From contig CAAEOT010000025.1 of NCBI GenBank assembly GCA_900757655.1, positions 13,533 to 77,532 of the forward strand: DNA of 64,000 nt, read 5' to 3'. Below the pieces are notes generated by a model. That model did not search any database. It was not told where the DNA came from and saw only the letters and a list, made by a program, of their open reading frames with translations. Both the position numbers and the translations under genes were made by a program. Positions 43,460-51,414 of the stretch are shown here, in pieces (the first letter of the stretch is position 1; every line of letters starts with the position of its first letter). The stretch comes from an uncultured Oscillospiraceae bacterium (GTDB taxonomy: Bacteria; Bacillota; Clostridia; Oscillospirales; Oscillospiraceae).

Positions 43460-44469
43460 ACACCTACATACCCGAGGGCTATCAGAACCTGCTCGGCGTT
43501 TATGACACGCAGAAGGCCATCGGCCTGCTCAAGCGCCTGTTTGAGGATCAGCTCGCCGCGAATCTGAATCTGTTTCGCGTCTCGGCGCCGCTGTTTCTGG
43601 AGGAGTCCAGTGGCCTGAACGATAACCTCAACGGCTATGAGCGTCCGGTCTCGTTCGATATTCTGCAGACCGGCCGGGAGGCGCAGGTCGTTCAGTCGCT
43701 TGCCAAGTGGAAGCGCATGGCCCTCTATCGCTATGATTTCTACCCCGGAAAGGGTCTCTATACCGATATGAACGCAATCCGCCGTGACGAGGACGTGCTC
43801 GATAATCTGCACTCGGTCTACGTCGATCAGTGGGACTGGGAAAAGGTCATTGAGCGCCGCGACCGGAATCTGGACTATCTCAAGTCCACGGTCATGGACA
43901 TTGTCGCCGCCGTCTGCGAGACGCAGCGCACCATGCGCGCGATCTATCCGCAGCTTCAGGTGCTGCCGGAGCTGGAGCGCCAGGTGACGTTCATCACCGC
44001 GCAGGAGCTCGAGGATCGCTATCCGGATCTGACGCCGAAAGAGCGTGAGCATGCCTTCGTGAGCGAGCACCATACGACGTTCATCATCGGCATCGGCGGC
44101 GCGCTGCGCTCCGGCAAGCCGCACGACGGCCGCTCTCCGGACTATGACGACTGGACCATGAACGGCGATATTCTGTTCTGGAACGAGCTGCTCGACTGTG
44201 CGTTTGAGCTCTCGTCCATGGGCATCCGTGTCGACCCCGAGAGTCTGGACCGCCAGCTGACCATCTCCGGCTGCGATGACCGCCGTGCGCTCACCTATCA
44301 CAAGATGCTGCTGGCGGGCGAGCTGCCGCTGACGATCGGCGGCGGCATCGGCCAGTCGCGCCTGTCCATGCTCCTGCTTGGCAAGGCGCACATCGGTGAA
44401 GTGCAGGCGTCCGTCTGGGACGATGAGACGACCGCCGCCTGCGAGCGGGCCGGTATCCTGCTGCTGTAA
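43456..44469 (+). CDS. asnA: Aspartate-ammonia ligase (AsnA-type asparagine synthetase)
   Basis: 337 residues, the AsnA length. The class II synthetase-like fold is read in FRVSAPLFLEESSGLNDNLNGYERPVSFDI, AVVQSLAKWKRMALYRYDF-like text, GLYTDMNAIRRDEDVLDNLHSVYVDQWDWEKV, and the C-terminal GGGIGQSRLSMLLLGKAHIGEVQASVW. It makes asparagine from aspartate with ammonia and ATP. It ends the operon before a hairpin terminator. Confidence 0.95.
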   Translation: MNTYIPEGYQNLLGVYDTQKAIGLLKRLFEDQLAANLNLFRVSAPLFLEESSGLNDNLNGYERPVSFDILQTGREAQVVQSLAKWKRMALYRYDFYPGKGLYTDMNAIRRDEDVLDNLHSVYVDQWDWEKVIERRDRNLDYLKSTVMDIVAAVCETQRTMRAIYPQLQVLPELERQVTFITAQELEDRYPDLTPKEREHAFVSEHHTTFIIGIGGALRSGKPHDGRSPDYDDWTMNGDILFWNELLDCAFELSSMGIRVDPESLDRQLTISGCDDRRALTYHKMLLAGELPLTIGGGIGQSRLSMLLLGKAHIGEVQASVWDDETTAACERAGILLL

Positions 44470-44486
44470 ATACGTTCCTATGCATA

Positions 44487-44515
44487 GGCTCGGAGCCATC
44501 GGCTCCGGGCCTTTT
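44487..44515 (+). terminator. Terminator after asnA
   Basis: GGCTCGGAGCC (44487-44497) pairs with GGCTCCGGGCC (44501-44511), 3-base loop, then TTTT. Confidence 0.82.
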
Positions 44516-44590
44516 GTTGTGCATTTGTGTGTACTTTGTCGAATTAAGATGTGAAACATGGCCGAATGCCCACACGAAGGCGCCTCAGTG

Positions 44591-44599
44591 TGCTATACT
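44591..44599 (+). promoter_or_regulatory. Extended -10 promoter element before the PAP2 gene
   Basis: TGC-TATACT is an extended -10 with no clear -35, 21 bases before the start codon. Confidence 0.4.
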
Positions 44600-44620
44600 G
44601 TTCCACGCAAAGGAGGGCGG

Positions 44621-45268
44621 ATGATGCAGACGTGGTTTCAAAAATACAGGCATGCGCTCTGGTTTCTGCTCTTCGGTGTGCTGTCAGCGTTTTATTTTGT
44701 GTCGCAGCACCTCGGCCTGCGGTATCATATCGTGCATTTGCCGCTCGATGACCGGCTGCCGTTCTGGCCGGCCTTTATCGTGTTTTATATCCTGTGGTAT
44801 TTTTATGTGCCGGGGTGCATGCTCTGGGCCTGTTTCCGGGTAAAAGATGTGTTTTACCAGCAAGTGGCGGCGCTGTTTTCGGGTGCATTTGTCTGCGCGG
44901 CCGTGTTTGTGCTTTATCCTACGTGTGTTGATTTTCGCCCGAGCGCAGCGGGGCCCGGCTTGGCTCGTGCACTGTGCCGCCTGATTTATGCCAACGATGC
45001 GCCGGTCAACGTGTTTCCGAGCCTGCACTGCTATGAGGCGCTGGTCATGCATCTGGCGACGTTCCGCGTGCCGCCGCTGTGTGCGCGCAGGCGGCTGCGT
45101 CTGGCGTCCGCCGCGCTGGTCGCTTTGATTTGCCTGTCCACGCTGCTGGTCAAGCAGCACTCCATGGCCGACCTGATCGCAGGATGCACGCTGGCTGTGG
45201 TGATATATCTGCTGACGGATCATATTTTCGACAAAAGGAGGGAACACCATGATCATACGACCATTTGA
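44621..45268 (+). CDS. PAP2-superfamily membrane phosphatase
   Basis: 215 residues with about five to six membrane helices (ALWFLLFGVLSAFYFV, AFIVFYILWYFYV, VAALFSGAFVCAAVFVLY and two more). The catalytic parts are PSLHCYEALVMH (PSGH-like motif) and LLVKQHSMADLIAGC (the SRxxxxxHxxxD-like motif with His and Asp). This resembles the inositolphosphotransferase-like branch of PAP2 and should act on lipid phosphates outside the membrane. ATG 44621 has AGGAGGG upstream. It overlaps the next gene by 20 bases. Confidence 0.82.
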   Translation: MMQTWFQKYRHALWFLLFGVLSAFYFVSQHLGLRYHIVHLPLDDRLPFWPAFIVFYILWYFYVPGCMLWACFRVKDVFYQQVAALFSGAFVCAAVFVLYPTCVDFRPSAAGPGLARALCRLIYANDAPVNVFPSLHCYEALVMHLATFRVPPLCARRRLRLASAALVALICLSTLLVKQHSMADLIAGCTLAVVIYLLTDHIFDKRREHHDHTTI

Positions 45269-46016
45269 TGCCGGCTTCTTTCTGCTGATGGCAGTCATGA
45301 TCGGTGCAATCGTGTTGCTCCGGGCGCTGCTGCGCAATCAGCCGCAGCAACGGCGTGAAGTGGTGCTGCTCACGCTGTGCGTGGTCAATATCATCGGCTT
45401 TTTCGTTTATAAGGGATTTCTGTCTGCAGATGCGCAGTTTCTGCAGGTGTCCGGGCTTGACAAATTCAACTGGTTCAACGAGCTGCCGCTGCAGCTTTGC
45501 AACATCAATATGTTCCTGATCCCGATTGGTATTCTGACGCGTCGGCGCGCGCTGCTCGGGTTTGCCTTTTTTGTCGCGCCACTTGGTGCGCTCATGGCTC
45601 TGGTGTTCCCGGATCCGGCGTTTTCCGGCTATTCGCTGTGGCTGCCGCGCATGCTGGGGTATTACCTCACGCACATGCTCATCCTGATTTGTGGGTTCAG
45701 CCTGACGACACTTGGATTTTACCGTCCCAGGCCGAAGGATTTGCCAGGCATCACAGGAGCGCTTCTGACGACTGCATTTGCGGCGTTTCTCATAGATCTT
45801 CTGCTGCGGCACACCGTTTGCCCGCAGGCAAACTATTTTTTCGCGTTCGGCCAGGATATCGACATCAGTATTCTGAACCTGCTCTGGAAGTGGATACCGG
45901 TGCCGTTTTTGTATGAGCTTCCGGCGCTGGCCATTCTCTTCGTCTATATGGGGCTGGTCTGTCTGGTGTTTTCCAAGCTGGATGTACACCGTGCAAAGCG
46001 GGCGGCCGCAGGATAA
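45249..46016 (+). CDS. YwaF/TMEM164-family integral membrane protein
   Basis: 255 residues, about seven membrane helices. Conserved text includes FNWFNELPLQLCNINMFLIPIGIL with the polar Leu-Cys-Asn block within a helix and HMLILICGFSLTTLGFYRP. These match the bacterial YwaF family. The function is unknown in bacteria. It starts within the end of the PAP2 gene and is probably cotranscribed with it, suggesting a lipid-related role. Confidence 0.75.
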   Translation: MIIRPFDAGFFLLMAVMIGAIVLLRALLRNQPQQRREVVLLTLCVVNIIGFFVYKGFLSADAQFLQVSGLDKFNWFNELPLQLCNINMFLIPIGILTRRRALLGFAFFVAPLGALMALVFPDPAFSGYSLWLPRMLGYYLTHMLILICGFSLTTLGFYRPRPKDLPGITGALLTTAFAAFLIDLLLRHTVCPQANYFFAFGQDIDISILNLLWKWIPVPFLYELPALAILFVYMGLVCLVFSKLDVHRAKRAAAG

Positions 46017-46019
46017 ACG

Positions 46020-46053
46020 AAAAAGCCTGACGCAGATTCGCGTCAGGCTTTTT
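46020..46053. terminator. Terminator after YwaF, also facing tRNA-Gly
   Basis: AAAAAGCCTGACGC (46020-46033) pairs with GCGTCAGGCTTTTT (46040-46053). It can stop both the plus-strand gene and minus-strand tRNA-Gly transcription. Confidence 0.9.
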
Positions 46054-46104
46054 CAGGGCTATGGCAGAAAAATACCGCTGCAGATGGGTAGCTGCAGCGG
46101 CGGC

Positions 46105-46178
46105 TGGAGCGGGATACGGGAATCGAACCCGCCTATCCTGCTTGGGAAGCAGGTGTTCTACCAATGAACTAATCCCAC
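46105..46178 (-). tRNA. tRNA-Gly (anticodon CCC)
   Basis: The minus strand folds as a complete cloverleaf of 74 bases with encoded CCA. The acceptor is GTGGGAT/ATCCCGC, the D arm GTTC/GAAC, the anticodon stem CCTGC/GCAGG around TTCCCAA (anticodon CCC), and the T arm GCGGG-TTCGATT-CCCGT. It reads GGG codons. Confidence 0.95.
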
Positions 46179-46188
46179 AGGTGCAATT

Positions 46189-46217
46189 ATTATAACACAG
46201 CCATACGTCGTTTTCAA
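46189..46217 (-). promoter_or_regulatory. Promoter of tRNA-Gly
   Basis: On the minus strand, TTGAAA, 17-base spacer, TATAAT, starting 11 bases upstream of the tRNA. It is divergent from the MATE promoter. Confidence 0.83.
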
Positions 46218-46236
46218 GTGAAAAATGCGACATGCC

Positions 46237-46265
46237 TTGACATTCCGCTGCGGGCAACCTATAAT
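46237..46265 (+). promoter_or_regulatory. Consensus sigma-A promoter of the MATE gene
   Basis: Perfect TTGACA (46237-46242), 17-base spacer, perfect TATAAT (46260-46265). Confidence 0.88.
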
Positions 46266-46315
46266 AAACATTCGTGACGTTTGACTTTGTTTGCGATACT
46301 TTTAGGAGTGACGAT

Positions 46316-47686
46316 ATGCCGGAAGAAACCCTTCGCGAAAATAAAATGGGCACAATGCCCGAGAACAAGCTGCTGCTGTCGATGGCGGTGCCGATGATGA
46401 TTTCCATGCTCGTGCAGGCACTGTACAACATCGTGGACAGTATTTTCGTCTCGCGTATCTGCGAGGATGCACTCACGGCGGTGTCGATGGCTTTTCCGTG
46501 GCAGAACATCGTTATCTCTATTGCCGTTGGCTTCGGCGTCGGCATCAACGCGCTGCTGTCGCGCGCGTTGGGGCAGAAAAACGCCGAGCGCGTCAATCAG
46601 GTCGCGGTCAACGGTCTGCTGCTCGCGGGGCTGAGCTATCTGCTCGTGCTTGTCGCAGGCTTGATTGGCATCCGTGCTTATATGCGCACGCAGACGGATA
46701 TTGAGACTATCGTCAATTACGGCATCACGTACCTGAACATCTGCATTTTGTGCTCGTTCGGCGTTTTTGTTGAGATCACCTTCGAGCGCTTCCTGCAGGC
46801 GACCGGTCGCACGGTCTATTCCATGATCACGCAGCTGACCGGCGCGATCACGAACATTATCCTCGATCCGATCCTGATCTTCGGTCTGCTCGGCTTCCCG
46901 AAGCTGGGCATCGCCGGCGCCGCCTGGGCGACGGTGATCGGTCAGTGCGTCGGTGCGGTCGTCGCCGTGATGCTCAACCACTTCAAGAACCCGGAGGTGC
47001 ATCTGCGCCTGCGGCACATCCGGCCGAACGGCCGTCTCATGGGTGAGATCACGGCCATCAGCATCCCGTCGATCATCATGAGCTGCATCTCGTCGCTGAC
47101 GTGTTTTGTCATGAATATGATCCTCATTGCGTATTCCTCCACGGCGGTCGCCGTGTTCGGCGTCTATTTCAAGCTCCAGAGCTTTGTGTTCATGCCGGTG
47201 TTCGGGCTGAATAACGGTATGGTGCCGATCATTGCCTATAACTATGGCGCGCAGAAGCCGGAGCGTATCCATAAGACGATCCGCCTCGGCATGGTCTACG
47301 CCGTCGCGATTATGGTGGTCGGTCTGCTCGTATTCCAGCTCATTCCGAAAGAGCTGCTGCTGATGTTTGACGCCTCGGACGCCATGCTGGAGATCGGCGC
47401 GCCCGCACTGCGCATCATGAGCCTGGCGTTCGTGTTTGCCGGCATCGGCATCGTGTCCGGCTCGGCGTGTCAGGCGTTTGGCTACAGCGTCTACAGCATG
47501 CTTATTTCCATCGCGCGCCAGATCGTGGTGCTCATCCCGGCTGCCTACCTGCTGTCTCTGACCGGCGTGCTGCGCAGCATCTGGTTTGCGTTCCCAATCG
47601 CGGAGATCTTCTCGCTGATCCTCTCGCTGTTTTTTTTGCGCACCACGCTCAAAAAGACGGGCATGGCGCTGCCAAAGGCAAAGTAA
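46316..47686 (+). CDS. MATE-family efflux transporter
   Basis: 456 residues and twelve predicted membrane helices in two MatE repeats (first from LLLSMAVPMMISMLVQALYNIVDSIFVSRI, second from EITAISIPSIIMSC). PMMISMLVQALYNIVDSIFV and FGLNNGMVPIIAYNYGA are typical. It exports cationic drugs or metabolites by cation antiport; the substrate is unknown. ATG 46316 has AGGAG upstream. A terminator follows. Confidence 0.93.
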   Translation: MPEETLRENKMGTMPENKLLLSMAVPMMISMLVQALYNIVDSIFVSRICEDALTAVSMAFPWQNIVISIAVGFGVGINALLSRALGQKNAERVNQVAVNGLLLAGLSYLLVLVAGLIGIRAYMRTQTDIETIVNYGITYLNICILCSFGVFVEITFERFLQATGRTVYSMITQLTGAITNIILDPILIFGLLGFPKLGIAGAAWATVIGQCVGAVVAVMLNHFKNPEVHLRLRHIRPNGRLMGEITAISIPSIIMSCISSLTCFVMNMILIAYSSTAVAVFGVYFKLQSFVFMPVFGLNNGMVPIIAYNYGAQKPERIHKTIRLGMVYAVAIMVVGLLVFQLIPKELLLMFDASDAMLEIGAPALRIMSLAFVFAGIGIVSGSACQAFGYSVYSMLISIARQIVVLIPAAYLLSLTGVLRSIWFAFPIAEIFSLILSLFFLRTTLKKTGMALPKAK

Positions 47687-47701
47687 ATATTGCTTGCATA
47701 T

Positions 47702-47731
47702 AGGGCGGCGCCATCCGGCGTCGCCCTTTTT
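47702..47731 (+). terminator. Terminator after the MATE gene
   Basis: AGGGCGGCGCC (47702-47712) pairs with GGCGTCGCCCT (47717-47727) with one G-T pair, then TTTT. Confidence 0.85.
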
Positions 47732-47741
47732 CGCGCCTTTG

Positions 47742-47770
47742 CACCTGCAAAACCGACCGCGCATAAGATA
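47742..47770 (+). promoter_or_regulatory. Sigma-K/E-type sporulation promoter of the cotJ operon
   Basis: CACC at 47742-47745 (mACm -35), 16 bases, then CATAAGATA at 47762-47770, an exact match to CATAnnnTA. No sigma-A promoter is seen in the 123-base gap, so expression is probably limited to the sporulating mother cell. Confidence 0.6.
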
Positions 47771-47809
47771 GTGCGGGCCGAGTGCCCAAATGGAAAAGGA
47801 GGAACGACT

Positions 47810-48241
47810 GTGGACAAATGCAATTTCAAGCAGGGCTCACTTCCGGAGTGCGCGCCGCTGGCGCTGGCGCAGACGCCCGTGCAGTGCGCGAGTGAGCCCG
47901 CGTATGACAAGCGCATGGCGCTGGCGCGCGGTACGCTGTTTCCGGGGCTTGACCTGCCGTTTATGAACATGGTCAACAAACCCGGCGACCTCAGCACGCC
48001 GCTGTGCGAGCTGATGGCAATGGATTTTGTCATCCGGGAACTGAACCTGTATCTGGATACCCATCCGGACGACCGCGAGGCATTTGATACGCTGCAAAAG
48101 TGTATCCGCCTGAGCGCCGAGGGGCGCAAGCGGTATGTGGAGCAGTATGGTCCCGTGTCCTTGCGGGATCTGGAAAGTTCTGACGTCTATGACTGGCTCA
48201 ACGCGCCATGGCCGTGGCAGCAGGAAGGAGAGGGGAAGTAA
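47810..48241 (+). CDS. cotJB: CotJA-CotJB fused spore coat protein
   Basis: 143 residues. The CotJA part (to about residue 60) contains ALARGTLFPGLDLPF, the JA hallmark. CotJB follows without a break: LCELMAMDFVIRELNLYLDTHPDDREAFDTLQKC, RKRYVEQYGPVSLRDLES and the terminal WLNAPWPW typical of JB. In Bacillus these are two genes. GTG 47810 follows AAAGGAGG. The stop is 3 bases before cotJC. A sporulation-type promoter lies upstream. Confidence 0.87.
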   Translation: MDKCNFKQGSLPECAPLALAQTPVQCASEPAYDKRMALARGTLFPGLDLPFMNMVNKPGDLSTPLCELMAMDFVIRELNLYLDTHPDDREAFDTLQKCIRLSAEGRKRYVEQYGPVSLRDLESSDVYDWLNAPWPWQQEGEGK

Positions 48242-48244
48242 GCG

Positions 48245-48493
48245 ATGTTTGTCTATGAAAAGAAACTGGAATACCCGATCCGCATCAAAAACTCGAATCC
48301 TGCGCTGGCAAAGTTCATCTGTTCGCAATACGGCGGGCCGGACGGCGAGCTGGGTGCGTCGCTGCGCTATCTCAGCCAGCGCTATGCCATGCCGTACCCG
48401 GAGCTTTCAGCCATACTCACCGACATCGGTACGGAAGCGGCGGAAGTGGCCCGGGGCGCGCAAATCTTTTGCAAATCGGACAAAAAAATTTAA
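48245..48493 (+). pseudogene. cotJC: cotJC, 5' part, interrupted by a recombinase element
   Basis: Codons 1-62 are CotJC, a coat protein of manganese-catalase type: FVYEKKLEYPIRIKNSNPALAKFICSQYGGPDGELGASLRYLSQRYAMPYPELSAILTDIGT in pieces. After GGT-ACG-GA (48428-48435) the frame leaves the family and runs 20 foreign codons to a stop at 48493. The missing 138 codons lie in the same strand and frame at 53022-53438. This is classed as a broken gene but is likely restored by excision rather than dead. Confidence 0.9.
48428..48435 (+). other. Left att core (attL-like)
   Basis: GGTACGGA sits where CotJC homology ends. It aligns with GGGACTGA at the right boundary in the same codon phase. GCGGCGGAA (48437-48445) follows and is one arm of the reconstructed attP inverted repeat. 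Confidence 0.7.
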
Positions 48494-48539
48494 CATTCAC
48501 TAAAATTTTTCGTCAAAAGCCAGAAATCCACCAAAAGGG

Positions 48540-48568
48540 TTGACAATGGCGGAATTCTGCATTACGAT
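48540..48568 (+). promoter_or_regulatory. Promoter of the lysine riboswitch-ABC operon
   Basis: TTGACA (48540-48545), 17-base spacer, TACGAT (48563-48568). It lies inside the element, so the importer does not depend on the cotJ promoter. Confidence 0.78.
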
Positions 48569-48599
48569 TACGACACAGAAAAAATAGAAGAATGCAGTA

Positions 48600-48836
48600 C
48601 CTGATAGAGGTTGCGGATCTGATGAGTACCCCGTGATATACGCCGGCAAGCGGTCGCGGGAGAAAGGCTGCTCCGCCGAAGCTGTCTTGCGATTGCCGTC
48701 GCGGACTTGCTGGGACTGCGCTTAACAGGCGCAGGACTGTCACATACCTCGTATGTGGAGCACTATCAACGGTTTTCTTTGTATGCTTGCAAGAGAGCCT
48801 GCGATACCATTTCGGGTCGCAGGCTCTCTGTTTTTT
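48600..48836 (+). promoter_or_regulatory. Lysine riboswitch (L-box) with transcription terminator
   Basis: L-box blocks appear in order: GATAGAGGTTGCGGATCTGATGAGTA start region (48603-48628, with AGAGG and GAGTA), AAAGGCTGCTCCGCCGAAGC (48663-48682), GGGACTGCGC..GCGCAGGACTGTCA (48711-48741) and the closing ATGTGGAGCACTATC (48753-48767), pairing GATAG with CTATC as P1. A 13-bp terminator stem (48792-48804 with 48817-48829) and TGTTTTTT follow. Lysine binding should favour the terminator and shut the importer off. Confidence 0.92.
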
Positions 48837-48864
48837 CGAATCACTCTGACAGGAGATGTAGAAA

Positions 48865-49767
48865 ATGCAAGCAAACATCAGAAGAATCGTATCCATCCTC
48901 TTGGCTGTCATGTTCTGCGTGGCGTGCTTCACCGGCTGCGGCAGCAGCAACAATGGCGGAAGCGACACGGCCTCTGTCGATGTCCGGAACGCCAAGGCCA
49001 TCGCCGATCTCAAGGGCGCGAAGATCGCGGCGCAGGCGGGCACGTTCCACGCCGACGCCCTGTCCCAGATCCCGGACGTTCAGTCGAGTACCTATCCGGA
49101 GTTCGCCGACCTACTGACTGCCCTCAAGAGCGGCGCGATTGACGGCTACATCGCCGAGGAGCCGACGGCCCTTTCCGTCTGCGGCTCGAACAATGAACTG
49201 ACTTACCTGCCGTTCAAGAACAACGACACCGGCTTCACCGCAACGGCGGCGGACGTCGGCATCGCCATCGGCCTGAAGAAGGGCAACGCCCTGCGCGACC
49301 AGATCAACACCGTTCTGGCCGAGATCACCGAGGAGCAGAGGTCCCAGCTCATGGAGCAGATCGTGACGCTCGCTTCCGGCGGCACGGTCACGGAGTTCGC
49401 CGTCCACTGTGACGCTCCGGCCACCACGACCGGCACCCTGAAGATCGGCATGGAGTGCGCTTACGAGCCGTACAACTGGACCGATACCGACGGCAGCTCC
49501 TTCGGTGCCGTGCCCATCAGCAGCGAGGGCCAGCAGGGCCTGTACGCCAACGGCTACGATGTCCAGATCGCGCAGTATGTCGCCAACCGTCTGGGCCTGA
49601 AGCTCGAGATCTACGCCATGGAGTGGGATTCCCTGATCCCCGCAGTCAACTCCGGCGCCATTGACGCGATCGTCGCCGGCATGAGCCCGACGGCCGAGCG
49701 TGCGCAGGAGATCGACTTCACCGATACCTACTACGAATCCAACCTCGTGGTCATCATCCGCAAGTAA
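48865..49767 (+). CDS. Circularly permuted solute-binding lipoprotein, probable lysine binder
   Basis: 300 residues. A lipoprotein signal ends at ACFTGC (Cys25). Residues about 45-170 are lobe 2 of an SBP_bac_3 protein (AIADLKGAKIAAQAGTFHADAL, LKSGAIDGYIAEEPTAL, DVGIAIGLKKGN, helix to about 168). Residues about 190-300 are lobe 1 (GTLKIGMECAYEPYNW, GYDVQIAQYVANRLGLKLEI, MSPTAERAQEIDFTDTYYESNLVVIIRK), which normally comes first. The order is therefore swapped. Lysine specificity is inferred from the riboswitch. It probably delivers substrate to the permease and ATPase that follow. Confidence 0.9.
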   Translation: MQANIRRIVSILLAVMFCVACFTGCGSSNNGGSDTASVDVRNAKAIADLKGAKIAAQAGTFHADALSQIPDVQSSTYPEFADLLTALKSGAIDGYIAEEPTALSVCGSNNELTYLPFKNNDTGFTATAADVGIAIGLKKGNALRDQINTVLAEITEEQRSQLMEQIVTLASGGTVTEFAVHCDAPATTTGTLKIGMECAYEPYNWTDTDGSSFGAVPISSEGQQGLYANGYDVQIAQYVANRLGLKLEIYAMEWDSLIPAVNSGAIDAIVAGMSPTAERAQEIDFTDTYYESNLVVIIRK

Positions 49768-49844
49768 ACAAACCGACGCAGGCGGCAGGCACTGTGCGCT
49801 CGCACGGCGCCTGCCGCTCGCCTTGACAGAAAAACGGAGTAACT

Positions 49845-50609
49845 ATGAGCTTCTTAAACGATGTCCTGAACATCTTCATCAAGTATTACCCCCAGCTGCT
49901 GACCGGCGTTGGCAACACGGTGCTCATCGCGCTGACGAGTACGGTGGCCGGCCTTGCACTTGGTCTGCTGACCGGCGTCGTGCGCACGGCGCCGATGTCC
50001 AAGAACCCCATCCTGCGCGCGCTGCACAAGCTGCTCAATGCGATCATTGCAATCTATGTCGAGATCTTCCGCGGCACGCCGATGATGGTGCAGTCGATGG
50101 TCATTTACTGGGGCTATGCTTTCGCGACCGGCGGCGACACGCTGCCGCTCATCCCGTCCGGCATCCTCATCGTGTCCATCAACACCGGCGCGTACATGGC
50201 CGAGATCGTCCGCGGCGGCATCATTTCCATCGACCGCGGTCAGTTTGAGGGCGCCATGTCCATCGGCATGACGCACGCGCAGACCATGTTCAAGGTCATC
50301 ATCCCGCAGGTCATGCGCAATATCCTGCCGTCGGTCAGCAATGAGTTTGTCATCAACATCAAGGATACGTCCGTCCTGAACGTCATCGGCGTGACAGAGC
50401 TGTACTATTTTGCCGGCATCATCAAGCGCCAGAATTTCCAGACGTTCCAGACGTATTTTGTCATCTGCATCCTGTATTTCATCCTCACGTTCACCATCAC
50501 GCGCCTGCTGCGCTGGGTCGAGCGGAAGCTGGACGGCAACGAAAACTACACGATCTTCGGCTCGCAGACGGACGTCAATGCCGAGATCCATATCACGAAG
50601 GAGGGCTGA
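49845..50609 (+). CDS. Amino-acid ABC transporter permease
   Basis: 254 residues with about five membrane helices. The HisM/GlnP-type signatures are visible: YVEIFRGTPMMVQSMVIYWGYAF and NTGAYMAEIVRGGIISIDRGQFEGAMSIGMTHAQTMFKVIIPQ, the EAA loop that contacts the ATPase. It forms the membrane pore, probably as a homodimer since no second permease is encoded. The gap from the binding protein is 77 bases. Confidence 0.93.
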   Translation: MSFLNDVLNIFIKYYPQLLTGVGNTVLIALTSTVAGLALGLLTGVVRTAPMSKNPILRALHKLLNAIIAIYVEIFRGTPMMVQSMVIYWGYAFATGGDTLPLIPSGILIVSINTGAYMAEIVRGGIISIDRGQFEGAMSIGMTHAQTMFKVIIPQVMRNILPSVSNEFVINIKDTSVLNVIGVTELYYFAGIIKRQNFQTFQTYFVICILYFILTFTITRLLRWVERKLDGNENYTIFGSQTDVNAEIHITKEG

Positions 50610-50612
50610 GCC

Positions 50613-51353
50613 GTGGCAGACAATGTGATCGAGCTGGTACATCTGCAAAAGCAGTTCGGCGACCATGCCGTCCTGCGCGACATCAACCTCAGCGTGAAAA
50701 AGGGCGAGGTCATGAGCATCATCGGCGCGTCCGGCTCCGGCAAGAGCACGATGCTGCGCTGCATCAATCTGCTCGAGACGCCGCCCTCCGGTCAGGTGCT
50801 CTACCACGGGCAGGACATCACGGCCAAGGACTTCAACCTCATCCAGTACCGCACGAAGGTTGGCATGGTGTTCCAGAGCTTCAACCTGTTCAACAATATG
50901 TCCGCGCTCAATAACTGCATCGCCGGGCAGGTCTCGGCGCTCAAGCGCAGCCGTAAGGAGGCCGAGGAGACCGCTATGGAGTACCTGACGAAGGTCGGCA
51001 TGGCGCCGTATATCAACGCACGGCCGTCCCAGCTCTCCGGCGGGCAGAAGCAGCGTGTGGCCATCGCCCGCGCGCTCGCCATGCAGCCGGAAGTGCTGCT
51101 GTTTGACGAGCCGACGAGCGCGCTCGATCCGCAGATGGTCGGTGAAGTGCTTGATGTTATGCGCCGGCTGGCCGAAGAGGGGCTGACGATGATCGTCGTA
51201 ACGCATGAAATGGCCTTCGCGCGCGATGTCTCCAGCGACGTCGTGTATATGTCCGACGGCGTCATCTGCGAACAGGGTAAGCCGCATGAGCTTTTTGAAA
51301 ACCCGCAGAACCCCAAGACGCGTGAGTTTCTGTCGCGCTTTCTTGCGCGCTGA
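50613..51353 (+). CDS. Amino-acid ABC transporter ATP-binding protein
   Basis: 246 residues. Walker A is IGASGSGKSTMLRC, the Q loop is VGMVFQSFNLF, the signature is LSGGQKQRVAIARALAM, Walker B is VLLFDEPTSALDPQM and the switch His is in MIVVTHEM. It belongs to the polar amino-acid (GlnQ/HisP) class. GTG start 3 bases after the permease stop, behind AAGGAGGG. It ends before a bidirectional terminator facing the recombinase. Confidence 0.95.
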   Translation: MADNVIELVHLQKQFGDHAVLRDINLSVKKGEVMSIIGASGSGKSTMLRCINLLETPPSGQVLYHGQDITAKDFNLIQYRTKVGMVFQSFNLFNNMSALNNCIAGQVSALKRSRKEAEETAMEYLTKVGMAPYINARPSQLSGGQKQRVAIARALAMQPEVLLFDEPTSALDPQMVGEVLDVMRRLAEEGLTMIVVTHEMAFARDVSSDVVYMSDGVICEQGKPHELFENPQNPKTREFLSRFLAR

Positions 51354-51376
51354 ATTTCCATGCAATACAAAGTCAA

Positions 51377-51414
51377 AACAGCGGCGCCTCCGTCAGTTCG
51401 GAGGCGCCGCTGTT
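51377..51414. terminator. Bidirectional terminator, ABC operon / recombinase
   Basis: A 15-bp stem, AACAGCGGCGCCTCC (51377-51391) with GGAGGCGCCGCTGTT (51400-51414). The last codons and stop of the recombinase lie within it. Confidence 0.85.
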
